From positions 1 through 48,302 of the forward strand of contig JAQBZZ010000007.1 of NCBI GenBank assembly GCA_027622595.1: 48,302 nucleotides of DNA. Direction: 5' to 3'. This DNA comes from Chloroflexota bacterium. GTDB lineage: Bacteria; Chloroflexota; Dehalococcoidia; Lucifugimonadales; UBA2985. A program made the translations under genes and the position numbers. The notes beneath the pieces were generated by a model. That model did no database searches, was not told the DNA's origin, and saw only the letters and a program-made list of their open reading frames with translations. Numbering within the stretch: position 1 is the stretch's first letter; each line of letters starts with the position of its first letter. This document shows positions 1-8,498 of the stretch, in pieces.

Positions 1-130
1 TAGGGCTAATCTACCCCTCTGAAGGAGCCTCTACCACCCCAAAATCTCTCGGGTTTATTAGGCCTCAAAAAGTGTCCAAAATCGCTGACGTCTTACAGTT
101 GGAGGCCTGACTGTTCTGTACGTAGCGTCG

Positions 131-2236
131 GTGGCTATTGTCTGGGGCGGGTGGAGAAGGATAAATCGGCAGCAGGTTGAACTGAACAAGACCAACGCCG
201 GTTTGAGCGAAAGCGAGGAGAGATTCCGGCATACGCTGGACAATATGATGGAGGGCTGCCAGATTATCGGTTTTGACTGGCGTTATCTGTATGTCAACGA
301 TGCCACGGCACTACAAGGTCGAACAACGAAGGAGTATCTGCTGGGAAAGACCATGATGGAGGCATATCCGGGCATTGAAGAAACTGAGATGTTTGCGATG
401 CTTCGGGGATGCATGGAAGCCCGCACATCCAGCCATATGGAGAACGAATTCGCTTACCCGGATGGAAAAAGAGGCTGGTTTGATCTCAGCATCCAGGCAG
501 TACCCAAAGGACTCTTCATACTCTCAGTGGACATCACGAAGCGTAAGCACGCGGAGAATGCGCTGAGGGAGAGCGAAGAACTCCATAGGGTTGTGGTGGC
601 GAACGTGACCGAAGGAATTGTAATCAACAGAGACGCAAAACGCATCTTTGTGAATAAGGCCTTCCTGGATATCCACGGCCTTTCGGATGCTTCTCAGGTT
701 ATTGGGAATGACATTGGGGAATTCATCGCGCCCGAGGATAGAGAGCAAATGGTGGCGCGTGTTCTGGCCCGGCAGCGGGGAGAGCCAGTGCCTATGTCCA
801 ACGAAAATAGGATCCTCAGAATGGATGGGGAAGTACGTACCGTGCACACTGTGGCTGTGCCAATTTCTTACAAGGGACAACCATCTACTCTGGCTCTGAT
901 CCAGGATATCACCGAGCGGAAGCAGGCAGAGGAGGAACGCTCCCAGTGCGCAAAGGAGTTGGAGGCACTCTTCAACATAAGCCGTTCCCTAGTCCAACCA
1001 GGCACCTTTGAGGAGAAAGTTACCTTGGTCTTGAACCTGCTGGCTGAGGTGGCCCAGGTGGAAGAAGTAACCTTCAGTATGCCTGATGACCAAGAGCAAG
1101 GCATGCGCCTCGTGGCAGCGATCCAAGCGGAGTCTCAACCGCAGGATCGCGTGATTCGGCACGTAATCCCATATGGTCAAGGCTTCTGGGAGGATGTGCT
1201 TGGCCGAGGCGAGCCCATGATAATAAATGACTACCCTGCCCATCGTCTGGCCGCCCCTGAGACGATAGCGCAAGGCGTGAGGTCCCTGGCGATACTGCCC
1301 ATCAAAGCTGGCGACAAATCATTGGGAACGGTCGGTGTCAGTTCGAGTAAGAATGACCACTTTACTCCTGAGCGAGTCGGGTTACTGGCGGCCATCGTGG
1401 ACAGGATGGGCGTGCTCATCGAGAACGCCCTCCTCCAGGCCGAAAATATCAGCGAAATCACCCAACGAAAGCAGGCGGAGGAGGAAAGCGCCCTGCATGC
1501 AAAAGAACTGGAGGCGGCTCTCCAGAACCTCCAGGCCACTCAACAGCAGCTAACACAATCCGAGAAACTGGTGGGAATTGGCCAGTTGGTTTCCGGAGTT
1601 GCTCACGAACTGAACAATCCTTTGACCGGGGTCTGGGGCACCAGCCAGTTGATTATGAGGAGGGAGATAGACGAGACCCTGCGAGAAGACCTGGAGATCA
1701 TCCAGGATGAGGCGTTACGCGCGGTGAAGATTGTCCAGAACCTTCTGTCCTTTGCCAGAGAGCACAAATTTGAGAAGAGTTCACGGTCGATAAACGAGAC
1801 TCTTGAACTGACCCTGGAAATGCGGGCCTATGTGATGAAGGTAAGCGGCATAGAGATGGAAGCGAAGCTTCAACCCGATCTGCCCGATGCCTGGTTTGAC
1901 GTTCACCAGATGCAGCAGGTGTTCCTGAACATAGTGGTCAACGCTGAACAGGCTATGTCTGAAGCCCACGGTGGGGGAAAGCTATTGGTCAAGACGGAGA
2001 AGGTCGACGAGAAAATACGGATAAGCTTTACCGACGACGGGCCTGGCATATCGAAAGAGAATCAAGCCAGGATATTTGACCCTTTCTTCACGACCAAGGA
2101 AGTGGGGAAAGGCACCGGGCTGGGACTCAGTATATGTTATGGTATTGTGCAAGATCATTGGGGGGGTGTTGCGGGTAGAGAGCGAGACTGGCAAGGGCTC
2201 AACCTTTATAATCGAAATACCAATTACGACTGGTGA
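131..2236 (+). CDS. PAS-PAS-GAF sensor histidine kinase (frameshifted near C-terminus)
   Basis: A two-component sensor kinase that would autophosphorylate on His and pass phosphate to a response regulator. In order I see a hydrophobic stub (about 1-12), two PAS domains (about 30-140 and 145-265, each ending in a DITKRK/DITERK-type PAC motif), a GAF domain (about 285-430), a short coiled coil, a HisKA H-box (AHELNNPL, His about 492) and a HATPase domain with DDGPGIS and GTGLGLS boxes. The start is GTG. The frame stays open 14 codons upstream and continues the hydrophobic segment, but no ATG/GTG/TTG lies between the TGA at 86 and GTG 131, so the membrane anchor looks clipped. Near 2160 a run of seven G shifts the frame: the last residues here are unlike the family, while the natural ending lies in the neighbouring frame. 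The receiver gene follows 90 bp downstream. Kinase identity is sure; function is doubtful. Confidence 0.85.
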   Translation: MAIVWGGWRRINRQQVELNKTNAGLSESEERFRHTLDNMMEGCQIIGFDWRYLYVNDATALQGRTTKEYLLGKTMMEAYPGIEETEMFAMLRGCMEARTSSHMENEFAYPDGKRGWFDLSIQAVPKGLFILSVDITKRKHAENALRESEELHRVVVANVTEGIVINRDAKRIFVNKAFLDIHGLSDASQVIGNDIGEFIAPEDREQMVARVLARQRGEPVPMSNENRILRMDGEVRTVHTVAVPISYKGQPSTLALIQDITERKQAEEERSQCAKELEALFNISRSLVQPGTFEEKVTLVLNLLAEVAQVEEVTFSMPDDQEQGMRLVAAIQAESQPQDRVIRHVIPYGQGFWEDVLGRGEPMIINDYPAHRLAAPETIAQGVRSLAILPIKAGDKSLGTVGVSSSKNDHFTPERVGLLAAIVDRMGVLIENALLQAENISEITQRKQAEEESALHAKELEAALQNLQATQQQLTQSEKLVGIGQLVSGVAHELNNPLTGVWGTSQLIMRREIDETLREDLEIIQDEALRAVKIVQNLLSFAREHKFEKSSRSINETLELTLEMRAYVMKVSGIEMEAKLQPDLPDAWFDVHQMQQVFLNIVVNAEQAMSEAHGGGKLLVKTEKVDEKIRISFTDDGPGISKENQARIFDPFFTTKEVGKGTGLGLSICYGIVQDHWGGVAGRERDWQGLNLYNRNTNYDW

Positions 2237-2258
2237 AGGGCAGGAAGCGCCCGTATGA
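2159..2258 (+). pseudogene. Out-of-frame natural C-terminus of the histidine kinase
   Basis: From the G run at 2160-2166 the next reading frame encodes GGVLRVESETGKGSTFIIEI and stops with TGA at 2256-2258. This is the usual last part of a HATPase domain (HGG..VES..GKGT.F.I.LP). The kinase frame instead ends in an unrelated tail at 2236. One surplus base at the T/G run explains both. It may be a real mutation, polymerase slippage, or a base-calling error in the homopolymer. Confidence 0.8.
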
Positions 2259-2325
2259 GTCCATGTTGTTGCCATGTTATTGAAGGATAATGATAACCCT
2301 GTGCTGTTAGGGAGAAGGTGAGAGA

Positions 2326-2700
2326 ATGAGCCAAACGCATATTTTAGTAGTGGATGACGAACCGAACATTCGCAGGGTTTTGAAGGCGGGGCTCAGTGGT
2401 GAAGGATTTGAGGTCACGGAGGCGACTGATGGCGAAGAGGCGGTCATGGCGGTGGAGGAATCTTCTCCAGACCTGGTGATCATGTACATTAGGATGCCAA
2501 AGATGGACGGTTTTGAAGCATGCAGTCGAATCAGGGAGCGGTCCACCGTACCCATTATCATGCTCAGTGCCCTGGCAGACCCAGCGGATAAGGCCAAGTG
2601 CCTGAACCTTGGAGCGGACGATTATATGGTGAAGCCCTTTGGGATCAGCGAACTGCTGTCGCGGATCAAGGCTGTATTGCAGCGTTCCAACCCAAGTTAG
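2326..2700 (+). CDS. Single-domain response regulator lacking the phosphoacceptor Asp
   Basis: A stand-alone CheY-like receiver of 124 residues with no output domain. The acidic pocket is present (VVDDE, D10/D11), as are the switch Ser (MLSAL, S81) and the Lys-Pro pair (VKPF, K103-P104). The position that normally holds the phosphorylated Asp reads VIMYIRMPKMDG: Tyr54 replaces Asp54, by a TAC codon that differs from GAC at one base. The start is ATG with GGAGAAGGTGAG upstream. It follows the sensor kinase and would be its partner. As written it cannot be phosphorylated in the normal way; it could be a degenerate receiver acting by binding alone, or a decaying gene. Confidence 0.9.
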   Translation: MSQTHILVVDDEPNIRRVLKAGLSGEGFEVTEATDGEEAVMAVEESSPDLVIMYIRMPKMDGFEACSRIRERSTVPIIMLSALADPADKAKCLNLGADDYMVKPFGISELLSRIKAVLQRSNPS

Positions 2701-2731
2701 CGAGATTGGGGTCAGTAAGCTTGGAGTCGGA

Positions 2732-3559
2732 TTAGATCATGTCCAGCGGGGGCAGGGTGTCGATTATGCCCTTGTCCTTGGCCTTGCCGAAAAGGGTCTC
2801 CAGCGCCTTCTGCCCCTCATCGCCCAGGTCCATAGTGTCCTCGTTCACGTACATCCGTATAAAACGGCGGCAGGTCTCCTTGTCGGTGCCACGGCTGAAC
2901 TGCATGGCGTACTCCAGTGCCTCGTCCTCGTGCTCAAAGGCGAAGAGTATGCTTTCTCTTAGACCATCCACCATCTGGGTTGCGAAGGTCTCCCCCAGAT
3001 CGCGGCGCACCATATCCAGTCCAAGGGGAATTGGCAGACCGGTGTCCTCTCCCCAAGCCTCTCCAAGGTCAAGCACCTTTGCCAGTCCAAGGCTGCCATA
3101 GGTTATCTGCCCTTCGTGGATGAGAAGCCCTGCGTCCACCTGTTTTTCCTGAACGGCTGCGACAATGGCGTCGAAGGCCATCGGCACCGCTTCAAAGCCC
3201 TCCGCGTACAGTCGTAGAAGCAGGTACGCCGTGGTGTGCTCGCCGGGAATGGCGATGCGTGCCCCGCTCAGTTGTAGGCCTGCACGCTCGGTCAGGGCTA
3301 CAACCATCGGCCCGTAGTTACGGCCTATGGATGAGCCAACCCGCATGATGCGGTACTTGTCTGCAACCGTGTGGTAGGCTCCTGTGGATATGGCAGTGCC
3401 CTCCAACTCACCCAGAAGCGCACGTTGATTGAGGGTCTGAATATCCTCCAGCACGTGCTCTACCTGGTAGTCGCCTACCTGCACCTTCCCGTGGGCAATG
3501 GCATAGTACATAAAGGCGTCGTCGGCATCTGGGGTGTGGCCAATGCGGATTACGGACAT
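2732..3559 (-). CDS. MqnD-like menaquinone (futalosine pathway) protein
   Basis: A 275-residue protein of the VitK2_biosynth family (PF02621), close to 1,4-dihydroxy-6-naphthoate synthase (MqnD), which opens cyclic dehypoxanthine futalosine. I see the N-terminal HTPDADDAFMYYA motif (PNDTF-like in MqnD), the AISTGAYH segment, IHEGQITYGSLGL matching the family HE...TY.. motif, and a LPIPLGLDMVRRDL segment. Length fits the family. The ATG follows TTGGAGGATGC, a good ribosome binding site. It is convergent with the receiver gene (31 bp between stops). No other mqn gene is in the window, so a role in menaquinone synthesis is likely but not proven; a solute-binding-like relative of the same fold is the alternative. 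Confidence 0.75.
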   Translation of the reverse strand: MSVIRIGHTPDADDAFMYYAIAHGKVQVGDYQVEHVLEDIQTLNQRALLGELEGTAISTGAYHTVADKYRIMRVGSSIGRNYGPMVVALTERAGLQLSGARIAIPGEHTTAYLLLRLYAEGFEAVPMAFDAIVAAVQEKQVDAGLLIHEGQITYGSLGLAKVLDLGEAWGEDTGLPIPLGLDMVRRDLGETFATQMVDGLRESILFAFEHEDEALEYAMQFSRGTDKETCRRFIRMYVNEDTMDLGDEGQKALETLFGKAKDKGIIDTLPPLDMI

Positions 3560-3701
3560 GCATCCTCCAAATTATTTGTCAAATTATTTGATTCTTAATT
3601 TAGCAGTTCCTATCTTAGGCGAAACGTAATCGTGGCACAAGCCCGCAATCAACGTTGACTGAGGTGAGGACAGGTCTGCATGTCCCTTCGGCTGGGATAT
3701 A

Positions 3702-3738
3702 GCAGGGCGAAGGGACCCCCTCCTCCCCTTCGCCCTGC
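3702..3738. terminator. Strong GC hairpin downstream of the surface lipoprotein gene
   Basis: Thirteen-base perfect arms (GCAGGGCGAAGGG / CCCTTCGCCCTGC) around an 11-base loop, 25 bp past the stop of the minus-strand lipoprotein gene. There is no clear T-run, so it may be a factor-aided terminator or a stabilising hairpin. Its outer edges resemble the CAGGGCG...CCCTGCACCC palindromes found elsewhere in the window. Confidence 0.55.
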
Positions 3739-3762
3739 ACCCTATGCGGCCGTCATGCTGGA

Positions 3763-5685
3763 CTAGTAGTCTTCGCCTGACGAGCCGGACGCGGCAGTCA
3801 CCGTCACGGTGCCGTTCGTCGATGGGTGAATGACGCAGGTGTAGGCAAAGGTGCCTGCCTCGGTGAAGGTATGGCTGAAGGTCTCATTTGTGCTCAGCGT
3901 TGGGCTATCCCACCCAAGGCCGTCGAACTGCCCGTTGGTCCCGGAGGTGGTTGTGTGTGGCGCGCCGTCTGCGTTGGTCCAGGTCACGGTGGTGCCTACG
4001 GTGATTGTGAGGTCCGGAAGGACGAAACTTGCGATGGTTGCCTCGACGGTCGGTGGGGCTGAAACCGGAACGGTGGCCGTTGGAGACGGCGTTACATCCA
4101 TCTGAGACGTAGGTTCCCAGACTATTATCAGCACCGGACGGGTAGCCTCTGAAATACGCTCCTTACTGTCGAACCGCTTTGCCGTTTGGAAGTCTACCTC
4201 GTTGCCCTTGAGCAACCAGCCAAAGTTGCTCGATGGGTCATCGAGCCATGCCTGGACGTCGGCGACCATCTCAGGCGTAGATCCCCACGTGTAGTTGCCG
4301 GTGCCGCTGACAGGAATGCCGGCGCTTGCGCTGGCCGAGAAATCTCCGCCGGGAGTTTCCCAGCTATCGGTGTCATACATGCGGTGTATCCATGTGGCGT
4401 CGCCCGTTGTGGAATCGGCGCCTCTCCCCTCGTTTGCGGCGGCGTTTGAAGTGCCCTCGCTCCAGTCAGCCAGCAGCCTATGCAGATCGATGGTCTGCTC
4501 TCCCGTGACAGTCCTTGACATATTCATAACCAGGCTCACGCCGGTAATCTTCGATCCCTCCGGTACGCTGCCTGCGATATCGAATGCGATGACCGCACGG
4601 CGGCTCTGCTCTGTGATGTTATTTCCCACAAACAGGTGCTCACCCGCACCGTTGCTGACAGAGCCGGAATCATCTTTGTACAGCGTGTTGTCCTTGCTTG
4701 GACTCAAGCAGACGCTCTGAGAACCGGACGGCTCCGAACAGAGCGTGGGCTTGGGTGCTACAGCCGTTGGGGCAGATGTAGCGGTTGGTGAGGAGGTCAT
4801 GTCCTCGCTGGGTTCCATAATGGCCGCTCCCGTCGAAGAAACGGCGAACCATACGCCACCTACGTCCTGGCCGTTGGTGTCACCGGGTCTCTCGTCGTCT
4901 GCGAAGTAGTAGAGAGGCCATCCGTTGTATGTCACCTGTTTGGCGCTGTCTCCACGGGAGATGGTGTCCAGCAGATTGACGTCGACGCCTTCTCCTGCTG
5001 AGGGGTCGTCAACGGTCAGGAGCGGAGGCCACTTGTCGGCGCAACCACCGGAGCAGGTTGTTTTCTGAGACTCGTCCTTGGTGAAGAGGTATAGAGAGCG
5101 GCCGCTGGCATCTGTGAGTATGGTGCCGAGCTCTGGGTCGTCAGAAGCGTTGATAGCGGCACTGGTCTGGATGGGGCCGCCATTCGGAGATACGACGAAC
5201 CATACGCCACCTACGTCCTGGCCGTTGGTGTCACCGGGTCTCTCGTCGTCTGCGAAGTAGTAGAGAGGCCATCCGTTGTAGGTTGCCTGGATTGAGCCGT
5301 CCTCGCGGGAGGTGGTGCCAAGCAGGTCTGGATTGACGCCCTCTCCCGCTGATGGAACATCGGCGGTCAGCAATAGGGGCCACCTGTCGACACAACCGCC
5401 GGAACAGTTGGACTTATCACGCTCGTCCTTGGTGAAGAGATAGAGTGTGTTGCCGCTGGCATCTATCAATAGAGGCCCCAGTGTGGAGCGTGAAGTGGTC
5501 TCCAAAGTAATGCCGGTTGTACTCGGAACGGTGGCCGTAGGGGCGGGTGATGTAGCCGTCGGAGCGCTGGTTGAAGTGGGTGGCGATGTCGGGGTTGCAG
5601 TGTCGCCTGTACATGCTGCCAACAGGAGTGTGGCAACCAGGGTTAGTATCAGGGCAGGTTTAAGCAATCGCTTTCGTGCAGTCAT
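3763..5685 (-). CDS. Surface lipoprotein: two COG4315 repeats, DNRLRE domain, cupredoxin
   Basis: A 640-residue exported lipoprotein. The ORF track starts at TTG 5697, but that codon lies inside the ribosome binding site GAGGAGGACA, so I take ATG 5685. A signal peptide ends at the lipobox LLAAC. A Thr/Pro/Ala linker follows, then two tandem secreted repeats of the COG4315/Lipoprotein_15 type (YLFTKDE, CSGGC, W-P-LL, NGWPLYYFADD), a second linker, a DNRLRE-like beta domain (about 320-535, ending GWLLKGNE) and a C-terminal cupredoxin domain. The cupredoxin keeps likely copper ligands His (APHTTT), Cys and His (YTCVIHP), but the usual axial Met after HP is absent (HPSTNGT). It probably sits on the cell surface in redox or adhesion roles; the substrate is unknown. 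It stands alone, transcribed away from surE. Confidence 0.8.
   Translation of the reverse strand: MTARKRLLKPALILTLVATLLLAACTGDTATPTSPPTSTSAPTATSPAPTATVPSTTGITLETTSRSTLGPLLIDASGNTLYLFTKDERDKSNCSGGCVDRWPLLLTADVPSAGEGVNPDLLGTTSREDGSIQATYNGWPLYYFADDERPGDTNGQDVGGVWFVVSPNGGPIQTSAAINASDDPELGTILTDASGRSLYLFTKDESQKTTCSGGCADKWPPLLTVDDPSAGEGVDVNLLDTISRGDSAKQVTYNGWPLYYFADDERPGDTNGQDVGGVWFAVSSTGAAIMEPSEDMTSSPTATSAPTAVAPKPTLCSEPSGSQSVCLSPSKDNTLYKDDSGSVSNGAGEHLFVGNNITEQSRRAVIAFDIAGSVPEGSKITGVSLVMNMSRTVTGEQTIDLHRLLADWSEGTSNAAANEGRGADSTTGDATWIHRMYDTDSWETPGGDFSASASAGIPVSGTGNYTWGSTPEMVADVQAWLDDPSSNFGWLLKGNEVDFQTAKRFDSKERISEATRPVLIIVWEPTSQMDVTPSPTATVPVSAPPTVEATIASFVLPDLTITVGTTVTWTNADGAPHTTTSGTNGQFDGLGWDSPTLSTNETFSHTFTEAGTFAYTCVIHPSTNGTVTVTAASGSSGEDY
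4845..4929 (-). repeat. 85-bp perfect direct repeat, copy 1
   Basis: Identical over 85 bases to 5196-5280, exactly 351 bp (117 codons) away and in the same frame. It codes the NGWPLYYFADDERPGDTNG segment of the second COG4315 repeat of the lipoprotein. Confidence 0.9.
5196..5280 (-). repeat. 85-bp perfect direct repeat, copy 2
   Basis: Partner of 4845-4929, coding the same peptide in the first COG4315 repeat. The flanks are diverged, so identity here suggests recent conversion or recombination between the two units, or constraint. Confidence 0.9.
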
Positions 5686-5920
5686 TGTCCTCCTCAAAAC
5701 AAATGGGACTGAAGATTAACGGCATATTGGCCGGCCCACCGCGACATGCGATGGCATTGACTATATATACGTCGGTTCTTCTTGAATGGATTCTTCTTTT
5801 GTTTTTTTGCGTTACAAGCGCGTATATTCACACGCGATGGACAATGCTAACAGGTGGATGGCGTTGGGAAGGAGCAGCGTGATCTCGGGAACAGAAAGTC
5901 AGGCGATGGGCCAGTGGCCG

Positions 5921-6697
5921 CTAGGGCCGGAATGCCTGCCTGATATCCCTGGTTAGGCCCCTGATTTCCCTGGAGATTGTGTTGGATGTGAGGTCGGTAT
6001 GAATGGGCGTTATGGATATGCGACGGCGGCGGACAGCCCAGATGTCCAGCCCTTTTTCAAGCACCCAGCCCGGCCTTTCACGAGTGATCCAGTAGTACTT
6101 GCGCCGTCCGTCATCCCCCTCCTTGACCACGTCCATGTAAGTGCGCTGTCCAAGGTGGGTTAGAGACACTCCCTTTATCTTTTCCAGGGGTACGTTTGGG
6201 AGGTTTATATTGAGAAGCAGGGGCGGAACAAGCTTGCCATCGGCCACGCCCTGGGCGAGAAGCCGCGCCACCCGGGCCGCCGGGGCAAAGTGCAGATTTT
6301 TCAAGGCTGCTACGGAGATCGCTATGGTGGGTATGCCACGGAAGAACCCTTGAAGGGCCGCGCCCATGGTGCCGGAGATAAAAACGTCGTTTCCCATGTT
6401 GGAACCCTGGTTGATACCAGAAACAACTAGGTCTACCGGCCCCTCGACGAGGGACTCCAGGGCGAGTATGGCGCTGTCCGCGGGCGTCCCTTCCACGGCG
6501 TAGGTCTTGATTCCGTCCACCAGGGGCACAACTTCCGTGGCCCGTATGGGCCGACTGAGGGTTATGGCGGTGCCAACGCCGCTCTGTTCACGGTCCGGTG
6601 CAACCACCACCACCTCCGCCACATCCTGCAACGCCTCTACGACGGCCCACAGGCCGGGGGCGTAAACACCGTCGTCATTGATGGCCAAAATCTTCAC
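5921..6697 (-). CDS. surE: 5'/3'-nucleotidase SurE
   Basis: A metal-dependent phosphatase that removes phosphate from nucleoside monophosphates and is linked to stationary-phase survival. The 258 residues start at GTG (GAGGGT 8 bases upstream) with INDDGVYAPG, the SurE metal-binding motif, followed by APDREQSGVG, a VSGINQGSNMGNDVFISGTM segment with the conserved NxGxD, and a C-terminal part with SITPIHTDLT. Full family length. It is the last gene of the pan operon on the minus strand, 74 bp after panC. Confidence 0.95.
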   Translation of the reverse strand: MKILAINDDGVYAPGLWAVVEALQDVAEVVVVAPDREQSGVGTAITLSRPIRATEVVPLVDGIKTYAVEGTPADSAILALESLVEGPVDLVVSGINQGSNMGNDVFISGTMGAALQGFFRGIPTIAISVAALKNLHFAPAARVARLLAQGVADGKLVPPLLLNINLPNVPLEKIKGVSLTHLGQRTYMDVVKEGDDGRRKYYWITRERPGWVLEKGLDIWAVRRRRISITPIHTDLTSNTISREIRGLTRDIRQAFRP

Positions 6698-6771
6698 TTC
6701 AAGTACCCTCGCCGCGTGGTCAGCCCACTGTCCGCGCTGTTCTTGGGCTTCGTGGTTGGTCGGTTCACAGG

Positions 6772-7617
6772 CTACAGGCCCCCGTTTCCCAGAACAACGT
6801 TATCTATCAGGCGCGTCTTTCCTATTCGTACTGCCAGGGACACCAGGGTGGGCTCCTGGATGGTGTCCATCTCGTCCAGGGTTTCAGGGCTGGCAATGCT
6901 GACGTACTCCAGGTGGGCCATAGGCTCGGTACTGATAATGTTTTGAATGGCCTCTCTGATGGCCGACGCCTGTCGCACCCCGTCGGTGTGCATATCCTGC
7001 GCTCTACGTAGCGAGCGGTACAGGACCGGGGCTGCCTGACGTTCCTGAAGACTCAGGTAGGCGTTGCGGCTGCTCATGGCAAGGCCATCGGGTTCCCGTA
7101 CGGTGGGGAGGACCGCCATCTCCACACTCAGGTTGAGATCGGAAATCATTTTACGAATTACCTGGACCTGCTGGGCGTCCTTCTGGCCGAAGTAGGCCCT
7201 GTCCGGCCTGACGATGTTGAACAGTTTTGACACAACCGTGGCGACTCCCCTGAAGTGGTCGGGCCTTGCCTCTCCCTCCAGGCGGCTGGCGACCCGCCCT
7301 ACGTTCACCCATGTATCGAAACCAGCGGGGTATATATCGTCCGGTTGTGGTAGGAACACGAGGTCGACTCCCTGCTCTTCCAGCAGGGCAAGGTCCTGCT
7401 CCTGGTTTCTAGGATAGGTGCTGAGGTCCTCCCGCGGGCCGAACTGGGCGGGATTGACGAATATGCTCACCTCAACGGTGGCGTTGTCTTCCTTCGCCCG
7501 CCTCACCAGGGAAAGGTGGCCCTGGTGGAGCGCACCCATTGTGGGCACAAGGCCGAGGGGTCGTATCACCCCTTTCTGGGCCGATGCCATCTCAGCGACG
7601 GTGTGGATAAGCCTCAT
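6772..7617 (-). CDS. panC: Pantoate-beta-alanine ligase (pantothenate synthetase)
   Basis: Last step of pantothenate synthesis: ATP-dependent joining of pantoate and beta-alanine. The 281 residues carry VPTMGALHQGHLSLVRRA (HIGH-type ATP motif), SIFVNPAQFGPREDL, FGQKDAQQ and a late AMSSRN segment (KMSKS-like), all in the usual order and at normal length. The ATG lies only 3 bp after the panB stop, without a clear separate ribosome binding site, so translation is probably coupled to panB. Confidence 0.97.
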   Translation of the reverse strand: MRLIHTVAEMASAQKGVIRPLGLVPTMGALHQGHLSLVRRAKEDNATVEVSIFVNPAQFGPREDLSTYPRNQEQDLALLEEQGVDLVFLPQPDDIYPAGFDTWVNVGRVASRLEGEARPDHFRGVATVVSKLFNIVRPDRAYFGQKDAQQVQVIRKMISDLNLSVEMAVLPTVREPDGLAMSSRNAYLSLQERQAAPVLYRSLRRAQDMHTDGVRQASAIREAIQNIISTEPMAHLEYVSIASPETLDEMDTIQEPTLVSLAVRIGKTRLIDNVVLGNGGL

Positions 7618-7620
7618 GGG

Positions 7621-8460
7621 CTAGCGCACTTGGGCCTGTAGCTCTGCCAACACTTCTTCTTTGATGTAGTAGCTGTGCTCCTTGCCGGGGAAGCTCTGGT
7701 CCTTCACCTCGCTGATGTATTTGGCGAGGGCGCTGGATATGGTCTCTCCCAGGTTCGCGTACCGCTTCGCGTGCTTGGGAACGAAGTCCGTGAAGAGGCC
7801 GAGCATATCGTGGAAGACCTGCACCTGGCCGTCACACGACTTGCCCGCGCCTATGCCGATGGTTGGTATCGCAACCCGCTCGGTTATCAGACGGGCAAGA
7901 GAGGCCGGTACGCACTCCAACACCAGGGCGAAGGCTCCTGCCTCTTCAAGCGCCCTTGCGTCCTCCATCAGCCGCACAGCCGCCTTTAGCGATTTGCCCT
8001 GCACCTTGTAGCCGCCAAGCTGGTTTACGGACTGGGGCGTGAGGCCGATGTGTCCCATCACGGGTATGCCGGAGGAGACCATGCGCTGCACCGTGAGGGC
8101 CATGCCGACTCCGCCCTCCAGCTTCACCGCCTGCGCCCCGCCTTCTTGGAGGAAACGTCCGGCGTTGTGCAATGCCTCAGTCGTGCTGGCCTGGTAGGAC
8201 ATGAATGGCATGTCACCCACGATCAGGGCGTTCTTGGTGCCCCTGGCCACGGCTTTGGTGTGATGGATCATCTCGTCCATGGTGACGGGAAGGGTGGAGT
8301 TGTATCCCAGGACGACCTGGCCCAGCGTGTCTCCCACCAGTATTACGGGGATGCCCGCCGCATCGACTATCATCGCCGATGTGTAGTCGTAGGCCGTTAT
8401 CATTGGGATTTTTTCTTTCCTTGCCTTCATCTCCCTGATATCGCTGATTGTTACCCCCAT
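7621..8460 (-). CDS. panB: 3-methyl-2-oxobutanoate hydroxymethyltransferase
   Basis: First committed step of pantothenate synthesis: adds hydroxymethyl from methylene-tetrahydrofolate to ketoisovalerate. The ORF track begins at 8502, but the ATG at 8460 has TAGGAGGTGCGAC right before it and yields the normal N-terminus (MGVTISDI..MKARKEKIPM), so I use that start (279 residues). Motifs include TAYDYTSA, VGDTLGQVVLGY, GDMPFMSYQ, KLEGG, GHIGLTPQSV and the catalytic region VLECVP. It follows the DUF2520 gene by 38 bp. Confidence 0.97.
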   Translation of the reverse strand: MGVTISDIREMKARKEKIPMITAYDYTSAMIVDAAGIPVILVGDTLGQVVLGYNSTLPVTMDEMIHHTKAVARGTKNALIVGDMPFMSYQASTTEALHNAGRFLQEGGAQAVKLEGGVGMALTVQRMVSSGIPVMGHIGLTPQSVNQLGGYKVQGKSLKAAVRLMEDARALEEAGAFALVLECVPASLARLITERVAIPTIGIGAGKSCDGQVQVFHDMLGLFTDFVPKHAKRYANLGETISSALAKYISEVKDQSFPGKEHSYYIKEEVLAELQAQVR

Positions 8461-8498
8461 GTCGCACCTCCTACGCGCCTTTGAGGGGTCGCGTGAAT

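Noticed and set aside
2639-3123. Plus-strand ORFs opposite the MqnD-like gene
   Set aside because: Shadows of the minus-strand gene with no ribosome binding site or family resemblance.
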